Shown: piece after piece, positions 16,537-30,466 of the stretch
Layout: the number at the start of each line of letters is the position of its first letter
Numbering within the stretch: position 1 is the stretch's first letter
NCBI RefSeq assembly: GCF_001897285.1
Contig: NZ_MKSM01000130.1
Location: 1 to 39,291, forward strand
Direction: 5' to 3'
Source: Nitrobacter sp. 62-23
GTDB lineage: Bacteria > Pseudomonadota > Alphaproteobacteria > Rhizobiales > Xanthobacteraceae
DNA: 39,291 nucleotides
Position numbers and translations under genes: made by a program
The notes under the pieces: generated by a model
What the model was told of the DNA's origin: nothing
Databases searched by the model: none
Seen by the model: the letters and a program-made list of their open reading frames with translations, nothing else

Positions 16537-18339
16537 ATGACCGAGCCCCCGAAGAAAATCACCGACGATCCCTACGGCGCGGCCATCCTGGTCCGTCGCC
16601 TGATCGCGGAACAGGGCATGGCCTATTGGCGGCGCTACCTCGCCGCATTCGCGCTGATGGCCGTGTCCGCGGCGGCGACCGCGGCCTCGGCCTACTTGCT
16701 CGGCGAAGTCATCAATCAGGCCTATGTGGACCGCAATGTGGGCGGCATTTTCATGCTGTCCTCCGTGGTGCTCGTCATCTTCATCGTCAAGGGTGCGGCG
16801 ACCTACGGTCATTCGGTGATCCTGTCCCAGATCAGCAATGCCATTCTCGCCAATAACCAGCGCCGGCTGTTCGCCAAGCTGATGACCGAGAGCATCGGCT
16901 TTTTTTCGCAGCGGCATTCATCGGAATTTCTCGCGCGGCTTACAGCCGGCGCGACATCGGTGACGCAGGTGCTCAGCCTGCTGATCAACGCGGTCGGGCG
17001 CGATCTGCTGTCGCTGATAGGGCTCGTCGCCGTGATGGTGATGCAGGACCCATACATGTCGCTGCTGGGCGCGCTGGTGGCCCCGCCGGCGATGGTCGTG
17101 CTGCGCAAGCTGGTGAAGCGCATCAAGGGACTGGCGCACAGTCAATTCCACGGCACCGCGGATATCATGGAGACAATGCAGGAGTCGTTGCAGGGCATCC
17201 GCACCGTGAAGGCGTTCACGCTCGAACGGACCATGAGCGAGCGGATCGACGCCAGCATCGCGGCCGTCGAGCAAACCAACAACAAGATGGCGCGGGTCTC
17301 CAACCGCGCCAGCCCGCTGATGGAGACGCTCGGCGGTTTCGCCATCGCCGGCGGGCTGATGTATGGCGGCTATCGCGTCGTCGCCATGGGCGCGACGCCC
17401 GGCCAGTTCTTTTCCTTCCTCACTGCCTTTCTGCTGGCCTATGAGCCAGCCAAGCGGCTGGCGCGCCTCAACATCGAACTCAACAGCAGCCTGATCGGAG
17501 CGCGCAAACTGCTGGAAATCGTCGACAGCCCCGCCAGCGAGCCCGACGACAGCGACAAGCCGGCGCTGAAACTGACGGCCGCCCGCGTCGAACTGCGCGA
17601 CGTCACTTTCGCCTATCGCACCGACGAGCCGGTGCTCAACCGCATGAGCTTCGTCGCGGAGCCCGGCAGGATGACCGCGCTGGTCGGCCCATCCGGCGGC
17701 GGCAAATCGACCGTGCTGGCGCTGCTGCTGCGGTTGTACGAGGTAAGCGATGGTGCGATCCTGATCGACGATCAGGCTATCTCCGCCGTTTCGCGAACAT
17801 CGCTGCGCCAGCAAACCGCCTACGTCGGACAGGACGTTTACCTGTTCCGCGCCACCATCCGCGAGAACATCGCGTTCGGTCGCCCCGGCGCCACTGAGGA
17901 CGAGATCGTTGTCGCGGCGAAAGCCGCCTGCGCTCACGACTTCATCATGAGCTTTCCGCTCGGCTATGACACGCCCGTGGGCGAGCACGGAACGCAACTC
18001 TCCGGCGGGCAGCGCCAGCGGATCGCCGTGGCGCGCGCGCTGATCAAGGACGCGCCAATCATTCTGCTCGACGAGGCCACCGCCGCGCTCGATTCCGAAT
18101 CCGAAAAGCAAGTGCAGGAAGCGATCGGACATCTCTGCCAGAACCGCACCACGATCGTGATTGCGCACCGCCTGCACACCATCATGCATGCCGACGCCAT
18201 TCTCGTGGTCGAAGGCGGTGAGATCGTCGAACGCGGCCGCCATGACGACCTGCTGCGGCGTGGCGGGCGCTATGCGTCATTCTTTCGCCTGCAGCATCGC
18301 GACGCGCCGGCTCTGGCTCCCCTCAGCGCATCGGCGTAA
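16537..18339 (+). CDS. MsbA-like ABC transporter (fused permease and ATPase)
   Basis: 600 residues from ATG 16537 (GTG at 16516 would add seven). The N-terminal half has about six membrane helices of the type 1 exporter fold. The C-terminal ATPase shows Walker A VGPSGGGKSTVLAL, the Q-loop YVGQDVYLFR, signature LSGGQRQRIAVARAL, Walker B IILLDEATAAL and the H-loop IAHRLHTI. Half-transporters of this type dimerise; MsbA flips lipid A-core and relatives move other lipids or peptides. The location beside heptose and galE genes makes LPS-lipid export the best inference. The gene follows galE by 121 bases, and the FAH-family gene follows it by 69 bases. Confidence 0.9.
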   Translation: MTEPPKKITDDPYGAAILVRRLIAEQGMAYWRRYLAAFALMAVSAAATAASAYLLGEVINQAYVDRNVGGIFMLSSVVLVIFIVKGAATYGHSVILSQISNAILANNQRRLFAKLMTESIGFFSQRHSSEFLARLTAGATSVTQVLSLLINAVGRDLLSLIGLVAVMVMQDPYMSLLGALVAPPAMVVLRKLVKRIKGLAHSQFHGTADIMETMQESLQGIRTVKAFTLERTMSERIDASIAAVEQTNNKMARVSNRASPLMETLGGFAIAGGLMYGGYRVVAMGATPGQFFSFLTAFLLAYEPAKRLARLNIELNSSLIGARKLLEIVDSPASEPDDSDKPALKLTAARVELRDVTFAYRTDEPVLNRMSFVAEPGRMTALVGPSGGGKSTVLALLLRLYEVSDGAILIDDQAISAVSRTSLRQQTAYVGQDVYLFRATIRENIAFGRPGATEDEIVVAAKAACAHDFIMSFPLGYDTPVGEHGTQLSGGQRQRIAVARALIKDAPIILLDEATAALDSESEKQVQEAIGHLCQNRTTIVIAHRLHTIMHADAILVVEGGEIVERGRHDDLLRRGGRYASFFRLQHRDAPALAPLSASA

Positions 18340-18408
18340 GCTGTACCTGTTAGCCGTAGGCTGCGGGCGATTTCGGCGCATAGCCTGCGAACGAACGCGG
18401 AGAGCCGC

Positions 18409-19113
18409 ATGAGCGCAGCGTCCTTTGTGATTCCGCAACCACCGCAAGCGGCTATCGCCGTCGCGGGCGAAGGCAGATTTTTTCCGGTCCGCCGCATCTG
18501 GTGCGTCGGCCGCAACTATCTCGACCACGTCCGCGAGATGGGCAACGACGAACGTGCGCCACCGTTCTTCTTCGCAAAGCACGCCGACATGATCGAGGCC
18601 GACGGCACGGTCATCCCCTACCCGCCGCTGACCGGCGACCTGCATCACGAGGTCGAATTGGTGGTCGCGATGAAGAGCGGTGCCTTGCGCATCCCCGCCG
18701 ACCGAGCGCTCGACCATGTCTACGGCTACGCCGTCGGCATCGACCTCACGCGGCGCGACCTGCAGAACGCAGCGCGCAAGAAGGAGCAGCCCTGGGAAAT
18801 CGCAAAATCATTCGATCACTCCGCGCCCTGCGGGGCGCTGCAACCTGCTGCAAGGATCGGTCATCCGACGAAGGGACGCATCTGGCTTTCGGTCAACGGC
18901 AAAGAGCGGCAGTCCGGCGATCTCGCGCAGATGATCTGGAAAGTGCCGGAGATCGTCTCGCAACTCTCGCAGCAAGTCGCGCTTGACGCCGGCGACATCA
19001 TCATGACTGGCACCCCCGCCGGTGTCTCGCCTCTCGCGCCGGGCGACAGGATCGAATGCGGCTGCGACGGCGTCGGCACGCTGAAAGTAATGATCGGCCA
19101 GGCGGAGGCTTGA
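18409..19113 (+). CDS. Fumarylacetoacetate hydrolase family protein
   Basis: 234 residues. It has the FAH-fold signatures: WCVGRNYLDHVREMG, PPFFFAKHADM, the metal ligands in HHEVELVVAM, YGYAVGIDLTRRDLQ, WEIAKSFDHSAPCG and DIIMTGTPAGVSPL. The family includes fumarylpyruvate hydrolases, oxaloacetate decarboxylases (FAHD1) and acylpyruvases, all cleaving C-C bonds beta to a carboxylate with Mg2+ or Mn2+. The substrate cannot be assigned. The start ATG has GGAGAG upstream. The stop is 39 bases from the convergent ligA stop, and there is no obvious functional tie to the LPS genes. Confidence 0.88.
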   Translation: MSAASFVIPQPPQAAIAVAGEGRFFPVRRIWCVGRNYLDHVREMGNDERAPPFFFAKHADMIEADGTVIPYPPLTGDLHHEVELVVAMKSGALRIPADRALDHVYGYAVGIDLTRRDLQNAARKKEQPWEIAKSFDHSAPCGALQPAARIGHPTKGRIWLSVNGKERQSGDLAQMIWKVPEIVSQLSQQVALDAGDIIMTGTPAGVSPLAPGDRIECGCDGVGTLKVMIGQAEA

Positions 19114-19152
19114 CGGTCTGCTATTCCCTCGACCCGCTCAATTTGCGGCCGT

Positions 19153-23441
<4,289 letters not shown>

Positions 23442-23565
23442 CTGAGGCTGGTTCCTGCCATAGGTGTCGCTGACGGGCTTGCAGAGACGCGTGACGGGGA
23501 GTCTAGCGAAGTTCCGATCAGGACACTAGATCGCGATGATCCTGGATCGATTCGATCCGTCACGA

Positions 23566-23614
23566 TTCCGAAGTTCGCATGCCCTTGCAGCAACCTTTGA
23601 TGCAAACTTCCGAA
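23566..23614. repeat. Inverted repeat downstream of bamD, copy 3 of the TTCCGAAGTTCGC family
   Basis: Left arm 23566-23580 (TTCCGAAGTTCGCAT) and right arm 23600-23614 (ATGCAAACTTCCGAA) pair at 13 of 15 positions around a 19-base loop. It begins nine bases beyond the bamD stop. The left arm is close to GATTCCGACGTTCGC at 10360-10374. No T-run follows on the bamD strand. Confidence 0.65.
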
Positions 23615-23622
23615 CCCCCACG

Positions 23623-24537
23623 CTAGCCGAGCCCCATCTTCTTGAACGCCTTGCTGATCCACGAGCCCCGATTCTCGCTCGGCTCGGCCCCGCCGGACTT
23701 CACGAGATTGTAGGCGTCCTTGTACCAGCGGCTGTCCGGAAAGTTGTGGCCGAGCACGGCGGCGGCGGTCTGCGCCTCGCCGACGATGCCGATCGCCATG
23801 TAGGCTTCGGTCAGCCGCGCAAGCGCCTCCTCGACGTGCCGCGTGGTCTGGTAGCGGGTCACCACGGTCTTGAAGCGGTTGATGGCGCCGGTGTAGTCGC
23901 GCCGCTCCATGTAGTAGCGGCCAATCGCCATTTCCTTGCCGGCGAGCTGATCGCGCGCGCCCTCGAGCTTCTTCTTGGCTTCGCCGGCATATTCGGAGGT
24001 CGGATATTTGCGGATCACTTCCTCAAGCGAATTCATCGCTTTTTCGGTCCGGGCCTGATCGCGCGAGATATCCGGAATCTGATCGTAGTTGGATGCGGCG
24101 ATCAGATATTGCGCATAGGCTGCGTCAGGACTGCCGGGATGCAGGGTGACATAGCGCGAGGCGGAGCCGATGCAGGTGTCGTAGTCGCCGGCCTGATAGG
24201 AGGCGTAGGCCGACATCAGCAGCGATTTCCGCGCCCATTCCGAATAGGGGTGCTCGCGGTCGACCTCGTCGAACTTTTTCGTCGCTCCCTTGAGATCCTT
24301 GCTGTTGTTCATCAGGAACAAGCCCTCGTTATAGAGCTTGTCCGCCGGTTCATCGCTGAAGGTCTGTTCGTCCTTCGCCAGGAACTTGTCCCACAGCGCG
24401 CCTGTCCCGCAGCCGCCCAGGGTCGTCCCCAAAACCACGAGACCGGCGATGAGCCACAGCTTGCGGCCGAGCCGTTCGAGGCGAACAGTGCGATTCGTCA
24501 ACGCGACCCGTCCGAGCGCCATACGCTTAGCCAACAT
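23623..24537 (-). CDS. bamD: Outer membrane assembly lipoprotein BamD
   Basis: 304 residues from ATG 24537 (ATG 24522 also possible). The frame runs further to 24738, but through repeat DNA. A basic N-region and hydrophobic stretch (KLWLIAGLVVLGTTLGGCG) end in a lipobox with Cys at about residue 39, so it is a lipoprotein. The mature part is built of tetratricopeptide repeats: LYNEGLFLMNNSKDLKGATK, SYASYQAGDYDTCI-type helices, and HPGSPDAAYAQYLIA. It partners BamA in folding beta-barrel proteins into the outer membrane. It follows lpxC, as in related bacteria, and precedes recN by 181 bases. Previously called ComL/YfiO. Confidence 0.95.
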   Translation of the reverse strand: MLAKRMALGRVALTNRTVRLERLGRKLWLIAGLVVLGTTLGGCGTGALWDKFLAKDEQTFSDEPADKLYNEGLFLMNNSKDLKGATKKFDEVDREHPYSEWARKSLLMSAYASYQAGDYDTCIGSASRYVTLHPGSPDAAYAQYLIAASNYDQIPDISRDQARTEKAMNSLEEVIRKYPTSEYAGEAKKKLEGARDQLAGKEMAIGRYYMERRDYTGAINRFKTVVTRYQTTRHVEEALARLTEAYMAIGIVGEAQTAAAVLGHNFPDSRWYKDAYNLVKSGGAEPSENRGSWISKAFKKMGLG

Positions 24538-24925
24538 CGATGAAAACCTGACGTTCGTAATGCGGTGACCCGGGCATGCCCGGAACAAGCGGCAAACCGG
24601 TTCCCAATTTTCGGGATCATGCTCCAGAGCGGTTTGCGTTTTGATGGAAACACCCCGTTCTGTCATGCCGGGCTCATCCGGCCATCCACGTCTTCCCTGA
24701 AACTTCAGAGACATGGATGCCCGGGATAGGTCGGGCATGACGGCCGCTGATTCCGTCTAAAAGCAAATCTACTCTCACCAAATCGGGTACGCAGCTATTT
24801 CGCCCGGATTAAGGCGAAACGAGGCTGCACGACGCTCTGGGCCTGCGAGACGACTAGCCAGCAACTCGCAAAAGCGACAAAACAAAGCGAGACGCGTGGA
24901 GGGCCGAACGCTGCCGCCCTGCCGA
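24538..24925. other. 388-base gap between lpxC and bamD
   Basis: No gene is seen. The left two thirds (about 24570-24741) is repeat DNA. The remainder to 24925 holds no open frame with a recognisable product; a short CTCGC/GCGAG pair near 24867 is too weak to call a terminator. A bamD promoter is expected here but was not resolved. Confidence 0.5.
24606..24741. repeat. Composite repeat: GATCATGCTC element plus GTCATGCCGGGC inverted repeat
   Basis: The first part (24606-24660) carries TTTTCGGGATCATGCTC followed by GGTTTGCGTTTTGA. The second (24662-24741) begins GTCATGCCGGGC and ends GTCGGGCATGAC, with inner CATCCACGTCT and AGACATGGATG arms, so it can fold into a long hairpin. Sister elements lie at 35595-35720 and 36993-37079. 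Confidence 0.8.
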
Positions 24926-25882
24926 TCAGGACACGTTGGGGCCGTAGGCCGCGGCCATTCCGCCCACCATTCCGCCGATCGCTTCGGGCTGGCTGCGCGG
25001 ACGCGAAGCCGGTTGGCCCTCAACGACCCGCCATGCGGTCCGATCGGCCATCATGGCCGTGAGCACGGCATGGTTGAGCTTGTGGCCGCCGCACAGCGAT
25101 CGGTAACATCCGATCAGCGGCAACCCGGCAAGCGCAAGATCGCCGATCACGTCGAGGACCTTATGCCGCGCGCACTCGTCGGCGTAGCGCAGGCCTTCCG
25201 CATTCAGCAGGCGTTCGTCGTCGAACACCATGGAGTTCTCGAAGGATGCGCCGCGCGCGAAACCCGCGCTCCAGAGTCTCTCGACATCGTTCATGCAGCC
25301 GAAGGTGCGGGCGCGGCTGATTTCGCGGCGAAAACTTTCAGGATTGAGGTCGAGCGCATAATCCTGATGACCGATCACCGGATTGGCGAAATCGATCTCG
25401 ACCTCGACGCGGAAACCGCGTGCGTAGGGATGCAGTTCACCGAACGCCTCCCCCCTCTTCACCCGCACCGGCTTCAAGACCTGAATGAAGCGGCGCGCCG
25501 CGGACTGCTCGACAATGCCGGCCTGGTCGACCGCAGCGACGAACGCGGCCGAACTGCCGTCCATGATCGGCACTTCAGGGCCATCGATTTCGATGGTGGC
25601 GTTGTCGACCCCGAGGCCCCGCAACGCAGCAAGAACGTGTTCGGCGGTGGACACCAGAGGACCTTGCTGGTCCCCCAGCACCGTGGCGAGTTCAGTCGAG
25701 GTGACGGATTTTGCGACGGCGCGGACGCGCCGGTCGTCTCCGTTTGCGCCACTCCGGACAAAAATAAAACCTGCGTCGATCGACGCAGGTCCAAGGGTCA
25801 GACTGACCGCTGCCCCGGAATGGATGCCGACACCCGTCACGGTGGCTCGCGAACGAAGCGTCGTCTGGCGATTGAATTTCAT
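24926..25882 (-). CDS. lpxC: UDP-3-O-acyl-N-acetylglucosamine deacetylase LpxC
   Basis: 318 residues, standard for LpxC. It starts MKFNRQTTLRSRATVTGVGI and shows zinc-ligand and catalytic motifs: STAEHVLAALRGLG (first His), MDGSSAAFVAA, the HKVLDVIGDLALAG segment (His and Asp) and GGHKLNHAVL (catalytic His). It carries out the first committed step of lipid A synthesis, removing the acetyl group from UDP-3-O-acyl-GlcNAc. If lipid A here contains diaminoglucose, as the gnnA-gnnB-like pair suggests, LpxC would act on a UDP-GlcNAc3N-derived substrate. It lies 337 bases after ftsZ on the same strand. The C-terminus has an R/P-rich tail. Confidence 0.97.
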   Translation of the reverse strand: MKFNRQTTLRSRATVTGVGIHSGAAVSLTLGPASIDAGFIFVRSGANGDDRRVRAVAKSVTSTELATVLGDQQGPLVSTAEHVLAALRGLGVDNATIEIDGPEVPIMDGSSAAFVAAVDQAGIVEQSAARRFIQVLKPVRVKRGEAFGELHPYARGFRVEVEIDFANPVIGHQDYALDLNPESFRREISRARTFGCMNDVERLWSAGFARGASFENSMVFDDERLLNAEGLRYADECARHKVLDVIGDLALAGLPLIGCYRSLCGGHKLNHAVLTAMMADRTAWRVVEGQPASRPRSQPEAIGGMVGGMAAAYGPNVS

Positions 25883-26219
25883 TACTCGTGCCCAAGTGAC
25901 TCATTCGCGAATGCCGAACTCGTGCCTGGAAGGCAGCGAATCGATTCGTGAACCCCAAAGTCACCGCTAAAACATACCGGTTGCCCGAAACAGCGCCAAT
26001 TCACGCTTCTTTACCGATTGTTACCCCATCTCCGCCGCAATCATGCCGCCGGTTGACCAAATTTGCCATCGCGCGCACGACCTTAAAGCGAAACATGAGG
26101 TTGATAATTTTTCTTTAAATTTAATAGCTTGTCGACAACAGCTGAAATACCCGATCAAGCAACACAGAGGCCCCGGCGCTGCCTGGCCGAGGCCTCTTGA
26201 AGTTCATTGTTACAGACCC
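25883..26219. promoter_or_regulatory. ftsZ-lpxC intergenic region
   Basis: These 337 bases hold a hairpin just after ftsZ (26166-26197), then an AT-rich stretch (26095-26130) with the palindrome TTGTCGACAA at 26129-26138. This is probably where the lpxC promoter lies, but I could not fix -35/-10 boxes. No gene seen. Confidence 0.5.
26166..26197 (-). terminator. Probable hairpin terminator of ftsZ
   Basis: AGAGGCCCCGGC (26166-26177) pairs with GCCGAGGCCTCT (26186-26197), 12 base pairs with one G-U pair, around an 8-base loop. It lies 22 bases past the ftsZ stop on the ftsZ strand. A U-tract is weak (only GTGTTGCTT), so efficiency is uncertain. Confidence 0.6.
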
Positions 26220-28040
26220 TCAGTTGGCCTGCCGTCGCAGAAAAGCGGGGATATCGAGGTGGTCGTCCCCCTGCGGCGCGGGTGCGACAGGCGCCGGACG
26301 GCCGTGCGAGTCGAGTCCCTGGGGCGCCGGGCGTCTTGCATACTCCGATACCGGATCGTTAGCCATCTGCTCGGCTACGCTGCGCTGCGGCCGGCGTTCC
26401 GGCAAGGGCGGCATCGGCGCCATGGCCGGTCCGGAGGACCGGGCCGCGATCGGCGGCTCTGTGTCCTGATCACGGCGGCCGAGGCTGACATTGGCGAGGC
26501 GCTGCAGCAGCGACAGCCGGCTCTTCTGCGGATGATCTCCCTCGGTCCCACCCCTCGCCTGACGGATCTCGTTTTGCGCGGGCATCGGCAGTTCCTCGAT
26601 CCTTGGCATCCGCGGAGCGCGCACCGGGGCGCGCTCGGCCGGCTGCGGGATGAAGTTCTCCGGCGGCGGAGGCTCGTGGTTCTCGCGCGGCGCGGGGTCA
26701 TGATCCGGAAACAGCGTCGGCTTTTGCGCGATCGGCCGGACGGTGACGTCGCCATAGGACGCCGGCTGAACGGCAGCCGGAGCGGCCGGCGGCATCGGCT
26801 CGGCGACGGCCGCGGCAATCGCCTCCAGCGCCGCACGCTCGACGGTGGGACCGGGGATGGCGGGCTGCGCCGCCGCAGGCGCGGCCTGGACAACGGGGCG
26901 CGGCTGCTCGACAGCCTTCTGCGTCTGAGCGGCAGCGAGCGCGGCCTGGCGCTTCTGGTCCTCGCGCAGCTTCGCGCTCAGATCGGCCATACGGGTGTCG
27001 TTTGCGGTGGTCGCTGGCGGGGTGGGCGAAATCGGCTTCGCGGCCGGGGTGGCGGCTGCGGTGCGCGCGATCGTGCTCTGATCGATGCCAGTCGCCACCA
27101 CCGATACGCGGATGATGCCATCAAGGCTCTCGTCGAAGGTTGCACCGACGATGATGTTCGCGTCCTGATCGACTTCCTCGCGGATGCGGGTGGCGGCCTC
27201 GTCGACCTCGAACAGCGTCAAGTCCTTGCCGCCGGTGATCGAGATCAGAAGGCCGCGCGCGCCCTTCATCGATGAATCGTCGATCAGCGGGTTGGCGATC
27301 GCGGCTTCGGCGGCGGTGAGCGCGCGCTTCTCGCCCGAGGCCTCGCCGGTGCCCATCATCGCCTTGCCCATCTCGCGCATCACTGCACGGACGTCGGCGA
27401 AGTCGAGATTGATCAGCCCTTCCTTCACCATCAGGTCGGTGATGCAGGCGACGCCCGAATAGAGCACCTGATCGGCCATCGCGAAGGCGTCGGCGAAGGT
27501 AGTCTTCTCATTAGCGACCCGGAACAGATTCTGGTTCGGGATGATCAGCAGCGTATCGACCACCTTGTGCAACTCGCCGATCCCTGAATCGGCGGTGCGC
27601 ATGCGGCGCTGGCCCTCGAAGTGGAACGGCTTGGTGACGACGCCGACGGTCAGGATCCCCATCTCGCGCGCGGCCTTGGCAATCACCGGCGCGGCTCCGG
27701 TGCCGGTGCCGCCACCCATTCCCGCGGTGACGAACACCATGTTCGCGCCCGACAGGTGATCACGAATCTCGTCGATGACCTCCTGCGCCGCCGCCGCGCC
27801 GACGTCCGGCTGCGAACCCGCGCCGAGACCCTGGGTGACCTGCGTGCCCATCTGAATGATGCGCTGCGCCTTCGACATGGTCAGCGCCTGCGCGTCGGTG
27901 TTGGCCACCACGAAATCGACACCCTGGAGCCCTGCGGTGATCATGTTGTTGACCGCGTTGCCGCCAGCGCCGCCGACGCCGAATACGGTAATCCGCGGCT
28001 TCAGCTCGTGAATGTCGGGAACGTTGAGATTGATGGTCAT
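26220..28040 (-). CDS. ftsZ: Cell division GTPase FtsZ, long-linker form
   Basis: 606 residues. The tubulin-like GTPase occupies about residues 1-320, with [14 protein letters not shown], the tubulin signature [10 protein letters not shown] (109-118), the [12 protein letters not shown]7-loop region and [17 protein letters not shown]. From about 330 to 590 follows a Pro/Ala/Arg-rich disordered linker, then the conserved C-terminal peptide [13 protein letters not shown], which binds FtsA and other partners. It polymerises into the Z-ring. Long linkers are known in Alphaproteobacteria. GAGAGG lies upstream of the ATG at 28040. It follows ftsA by 87 bases and is followed by a hairpin. Confidence 0.98.
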   Translation of the reverse strand: MTINLNVPDIHELKPRITVFGVGGAGGNAVNNMITAGLQGVDFVVANTDAQALTMSKAQRIIQMGTQVTQGLGAGSQPDVGAAAAQEVIDEIRDHLSGANMVFVTAGMGGGTGTGAAPVIAKAAREMGILTVGVVTKPFHFEGQRRMRTADSGIGELHKVVDTLLIIPNQNLFRVANEKTTFADAFAMADQVLYSGVACITDLMVKEGLINLDFADVRAVMREMGKAMMGTGEASGEKRALTAAEAAIANPLIDDSSMKGARGLLISITGGKDLTLFEVDEAATRIREEVDQDANIIVGATFDESLDGIIRVSVVATGIDQSTIARTAAATPAAKPISPTPPATTANDTRMADLSAKLREDQKRQAALAAAQTQKAVEQPRPVVQAAPAAAQPAIPGPTVERAALEAIAAAVAEPMPPAAPAAVQPASYGDVTVRPIAQKPTLFPDHDPAPRENHEPPPPENFIPQPAERAPVRAPRMPRIEELPMPAQNEIRQARGGTEGDHPQKSRLSLLQRLANVSLGRRDQDTEPPIAARSSGPAMAPMPPLPERRPQRSVAEQMANDPVSEYARRPAPQGLDSHGRPAPVAPAPQGDDHLDIPAFLRRQAN

Positions 28041-28127
28041 GGTTGCCTCTCGATTACCGCGGTGTTGCTGTGCCGGCGGTCGTCGACCGCAGCAGTTGAT
28101 GGAATCTGCAATTCGGCGGAAAATTCA

Positions 28128-29450
28128 TCAGAAGCCCTCCCGGAGCCATCGTCCGACCTTTCCGAAATAACCGTTCGTTCCCGTGCTAAGCTGCCGCGAG
28201 TGCCGCGGTTCAACGTGTTCGAGATGTGCGTATTGCGGATACACCAGCAGTCCGGTGGGAACCGCGAATGATGCGCTCTTGGCCTCATGGGGCAATCGGC
28301 CGAAGCCGAGCGGGCGGCCGATGCGGACCGGTCGGCCGAGGATGCGCCCGGCGAGTTCGGGAACGCCGGTGAGCTGCGACGCTCCGCCGCTCAGCACGAC
28401 CCGCGCGCGCGGCTCGGCAGCAAAGGGGGAATCCGCGAGCCGGTCCCTGACCATTTCAAAAATCTCCTCGACCCGCTGGCGGACGATGTTGGCGATTGTC
28501 GCGCGCGAAACCACCTGAGGCGCGTCGCTGTCGCTGTCTCCGGCTGCCGGAACCGTCATCAGTTCGCGGACGTCGGACCCTCCCGTCAGCACCGTGCCAT
28601 ATAACGTCTTGATTCGCTCGGCATCCGCAATGCACGCGCCCAGTCCGCGGGCGAGATCCATCGTGACGTGATGGCCGCCGATGGCGAAACCGCTCGCATG
28701 AACGAAGCGGCCGGCCGAATAAATCGCGATCGTGGTCGTTCCGGCTCCCATTTCCACCACCGCGGCCCCGAGATCGGCCTCGTCGTCGGTCAGAACCGAC
28801 AGCCCCGCCACGTAAGGGCCGGCCGCCATGGCTTCGACGCTGAGGTGGCAGCGCTCGACCGCCAGCATCAGGTTTCTCGCGACCGTTGCTTCCGCGGTCA
28901 CCACGTTCATGTCGACGCCGAACCGGCGCGCCACCATGCCGCGCGGATCGCGGATGCCTTTTACGCCGTCGAGCGAATAGCCGACCGGCAGCGCATGGAG
29001 CACGGTGCGGCCGGGCGCGGTGGCGTGGCGCATGCCGGTAGACGTGACGCGGCTGACGTCGGCCGGGGTGACCGCGCCGCCCTGGATGCGGGACGCCGCT
29101 TCGATCAACTGGCCCTGCAGCCGCCCGGCCGAGACCGGCAGCAGCACCGATTCGACCCGGACCTTCGCCATCTGCTCGGCGAGCGACACCGCCTGGCGCA
29201 CCGCCTGCTCGCATTGGGCAAGATCGGCTACCGCGCCGGCCTTCATGCCGCGCGACTGGATCTGGCTGTAACCGATCAGCTCGACCGAATGGGTTCGTCC
29301 GCGCAAGGCGTCGTTCGGCGCGCTCGGCTTCAGCCGCCCGATCAGGCAGGCGATCTTGCTGGTGCCGATGTCCAGCGACGCCACCAGCGCGCTGCGATTG
29401 CGCTGCATCGGCCGCATCTTCGGGGTCTGGTTGCGGTCGAGACCAGTCAT
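28128..29450 (-). CDS. ftsA: Cell division protein FtsA
   Basis: 440 residues, actin-like fold. Seen: VASLDIGTSKIACLIGRL (phosphate 1), VEMGAGTTTIAIYSAGRFVHA (phosphate 2 region, residues about 230-250), RVVLSGGASQLTGVPELA (adenosine motif) and a C-terminal amphipathic tail KVGRWLREGF that would anchor it in the inner membrane. It binds the FtsZ tail and tethers the Z-ring. The ATG at 29450 overlaps the ftsQ stop by four bases (ATGA), so translation is coupled. Confidence 0.97.
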   Translation of the reverse strand: MTGLDRNQTPKMRPMQRNRSALVASLDIGTSKIACLIGRLKPSAPNDALRGRTHSVELIGYSQIQSRGMKAGAVADLAQCEQAVRQAVSLAEQMAKVRVESVLLPVSAGRLQGQLIEAASRIQGGAVTPADVSRVTSTGMRHATAPGRTVLHALPVGYSLDGVKGIRDPRGMVARRFGVDMNVVTAEATVARNLMLAVERCHLSVEAMAAGPYVAGLSVLTDDEADLGAAVVEMGAGTTTIAIYSAGRFVHASGFAIGGHHVTMDLARGLGACIADAERIKTLYGTVLTGGSDVRELMTVPAAGDSDSDAPQVVSRATIANIVRQRVEEIFEMVRDRLADSPFAAEPRARVVLSGGASQLTGVPELAGRILGRPVRIGRPLGFGRLPHEAKSASFAVPTGLLVYPQYAHLEHVEPRHSRQLSTGTNGYFGKVGRWLREGF

Positions 29451-30466
29451 GCGCTGCCGGCCTTCTTGCTGGATTTCTTGAACTGCTCTTCGCGCGCCTT
29501 CGCGGCCTCCTCCGAAAGCCGCACGGTCATGCGGTCGGGCAGCCGCATGTCGATGGCGGTGATGTCGCGCGACAGCAGCCTGTCTTCCATGTCGTATTTC
29601 ACCAGCGCGGCGAGCGCGCGGCCGACGTCGTTCTCCGGAAGCCGGATATCGAGGCCGTCCTTGAGGCGCAGATTCCAGCGCCGCTCGCCAACGAGGATCG
29701 CGGCCTTGAGCTGGTTGTTCACCACCGGGTATTGCGCGACCAAAGCGAGGAAATCCCTGGCGCGGGTTTCCGCCCCCTTCCCGACCACGAGCGGCAGCGA
29801 AGCGAAGCGGCGGGTGACGTAAGGCTCGAGCACGACACCGTCATCCGCGATCACCGACAGCTTGCCGTCCTCCTGCCACAACGCGAAGGGGCGGCGCTCG
29901 GTGATGTCGATCTGCAACGCACCGGGATAAAGTTTCAGCACGGTCGCGTCCGCGACCCACGGATCGGCTTTCAGGCTGTCGCGCACGCCGGCCGCATCGA
30001 GGAACAACAGTGAGGAACGGCCGTTGACGCCGCCTGCAGCCAATACCTCGTCCTGCGTCAACTGCTTGCGGCCGTTGACGGTGACCGAGCTGATGCGGAA
30101 CCCGGCGGCATTGGCGAGCGCATTGCGCGCGTCGCTCAAGGCGCCGATCGCCGCATCGACGTGTCCGCCCGTGATGACGCCGAGCGCCGCGCTGCCGCCG
30201 AGGACGGTTACGGTCAGCGCCATGCCAAGCCGGCGCGGAACGTAGCGCTCCAGAAAAGCAATCGCGCGGTTGGGATTTCTGGCGCGCGCATCGAGGCGTT
30301 CGGCGCGGGCGCGCTTGAGCTTCGCGACCTGCTCGCGCAGCAAAATGCCCGCGCCAGCGGCGGCAAGCCTGATCAGGTCGACCTGCTTCAGCAGGCCGGA
30401 CCCCGACAGGTCAGATATGGACCCCGGCGATCTCAACGACCGATCGAGACGTCCTCCACCCTTCAT
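29447..30466 (-). CDS. ftsQ: Cell division protein FtsQ
   Basis: 339 residues. A long basic cytoplasmic tail (about residues 1-80) precedes one membrane span near 82-102 (MALTVTVLGGSAALGVITGG), then a POTRA domain (RISSVTVNGRKQLTQDEVLA, DPWVADATVLKLYPGALQI, ITERRPFALWQ) and the beta domain. The C-terminus is rich in charged residues (EEAAKAREEQFKK). FtsQ bridges the divisome in the periplasm, recruiting FtsB and FtsL. The ATG at 30466 is preceded by a 367-base gap containing probable promoter sequence. Its stop overlaps ftsA. Confidence 0.96.
   Translation of the reverse strand: MKGGGRLDRSLRSPGSISDLSGSGLLKQVDLIRLAAAGAGILLREQVAKLKRARAERLDARARNPNRAIAFLERYVPRRLGMALTVTVLGGSAALGVITGGHVDAAIGALSDARNALANAAGFRISSVTVNGRKQLTQDEVLAAGGVNGRSSLLFLDAAGVRDSLKADPWVADATVLKLYPGALQIDITERRPFALWQEDGKLSVIADDGVVLEPYVTRRFASLPLVVGKGAETRARDFLALVAQYPVVNNQLKAAILVGERRWNLRLKDGLDIRLPENDVGRALAALVKYDMEDRLLSRDITAIDMRLPDRMTVRLSEEAAKAREEQFKKSSKKAGSA

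Noticed and set aside
24538-24738. 67-residue N-terminal extension of BamD
   Set aside because: It is read through the composite repeat and would place the lipobox far inside the protein.
24867-24893. CTCGC...GCGAG pair after lpxC as a terminator
   Set aside because: The stem is only five bases and lacks a following T-run.
28668-29822. 384-codon plus-strand frame opposite ftsA and ftsQ
   Set aside because: Antisense shadow of two well-supported genes.
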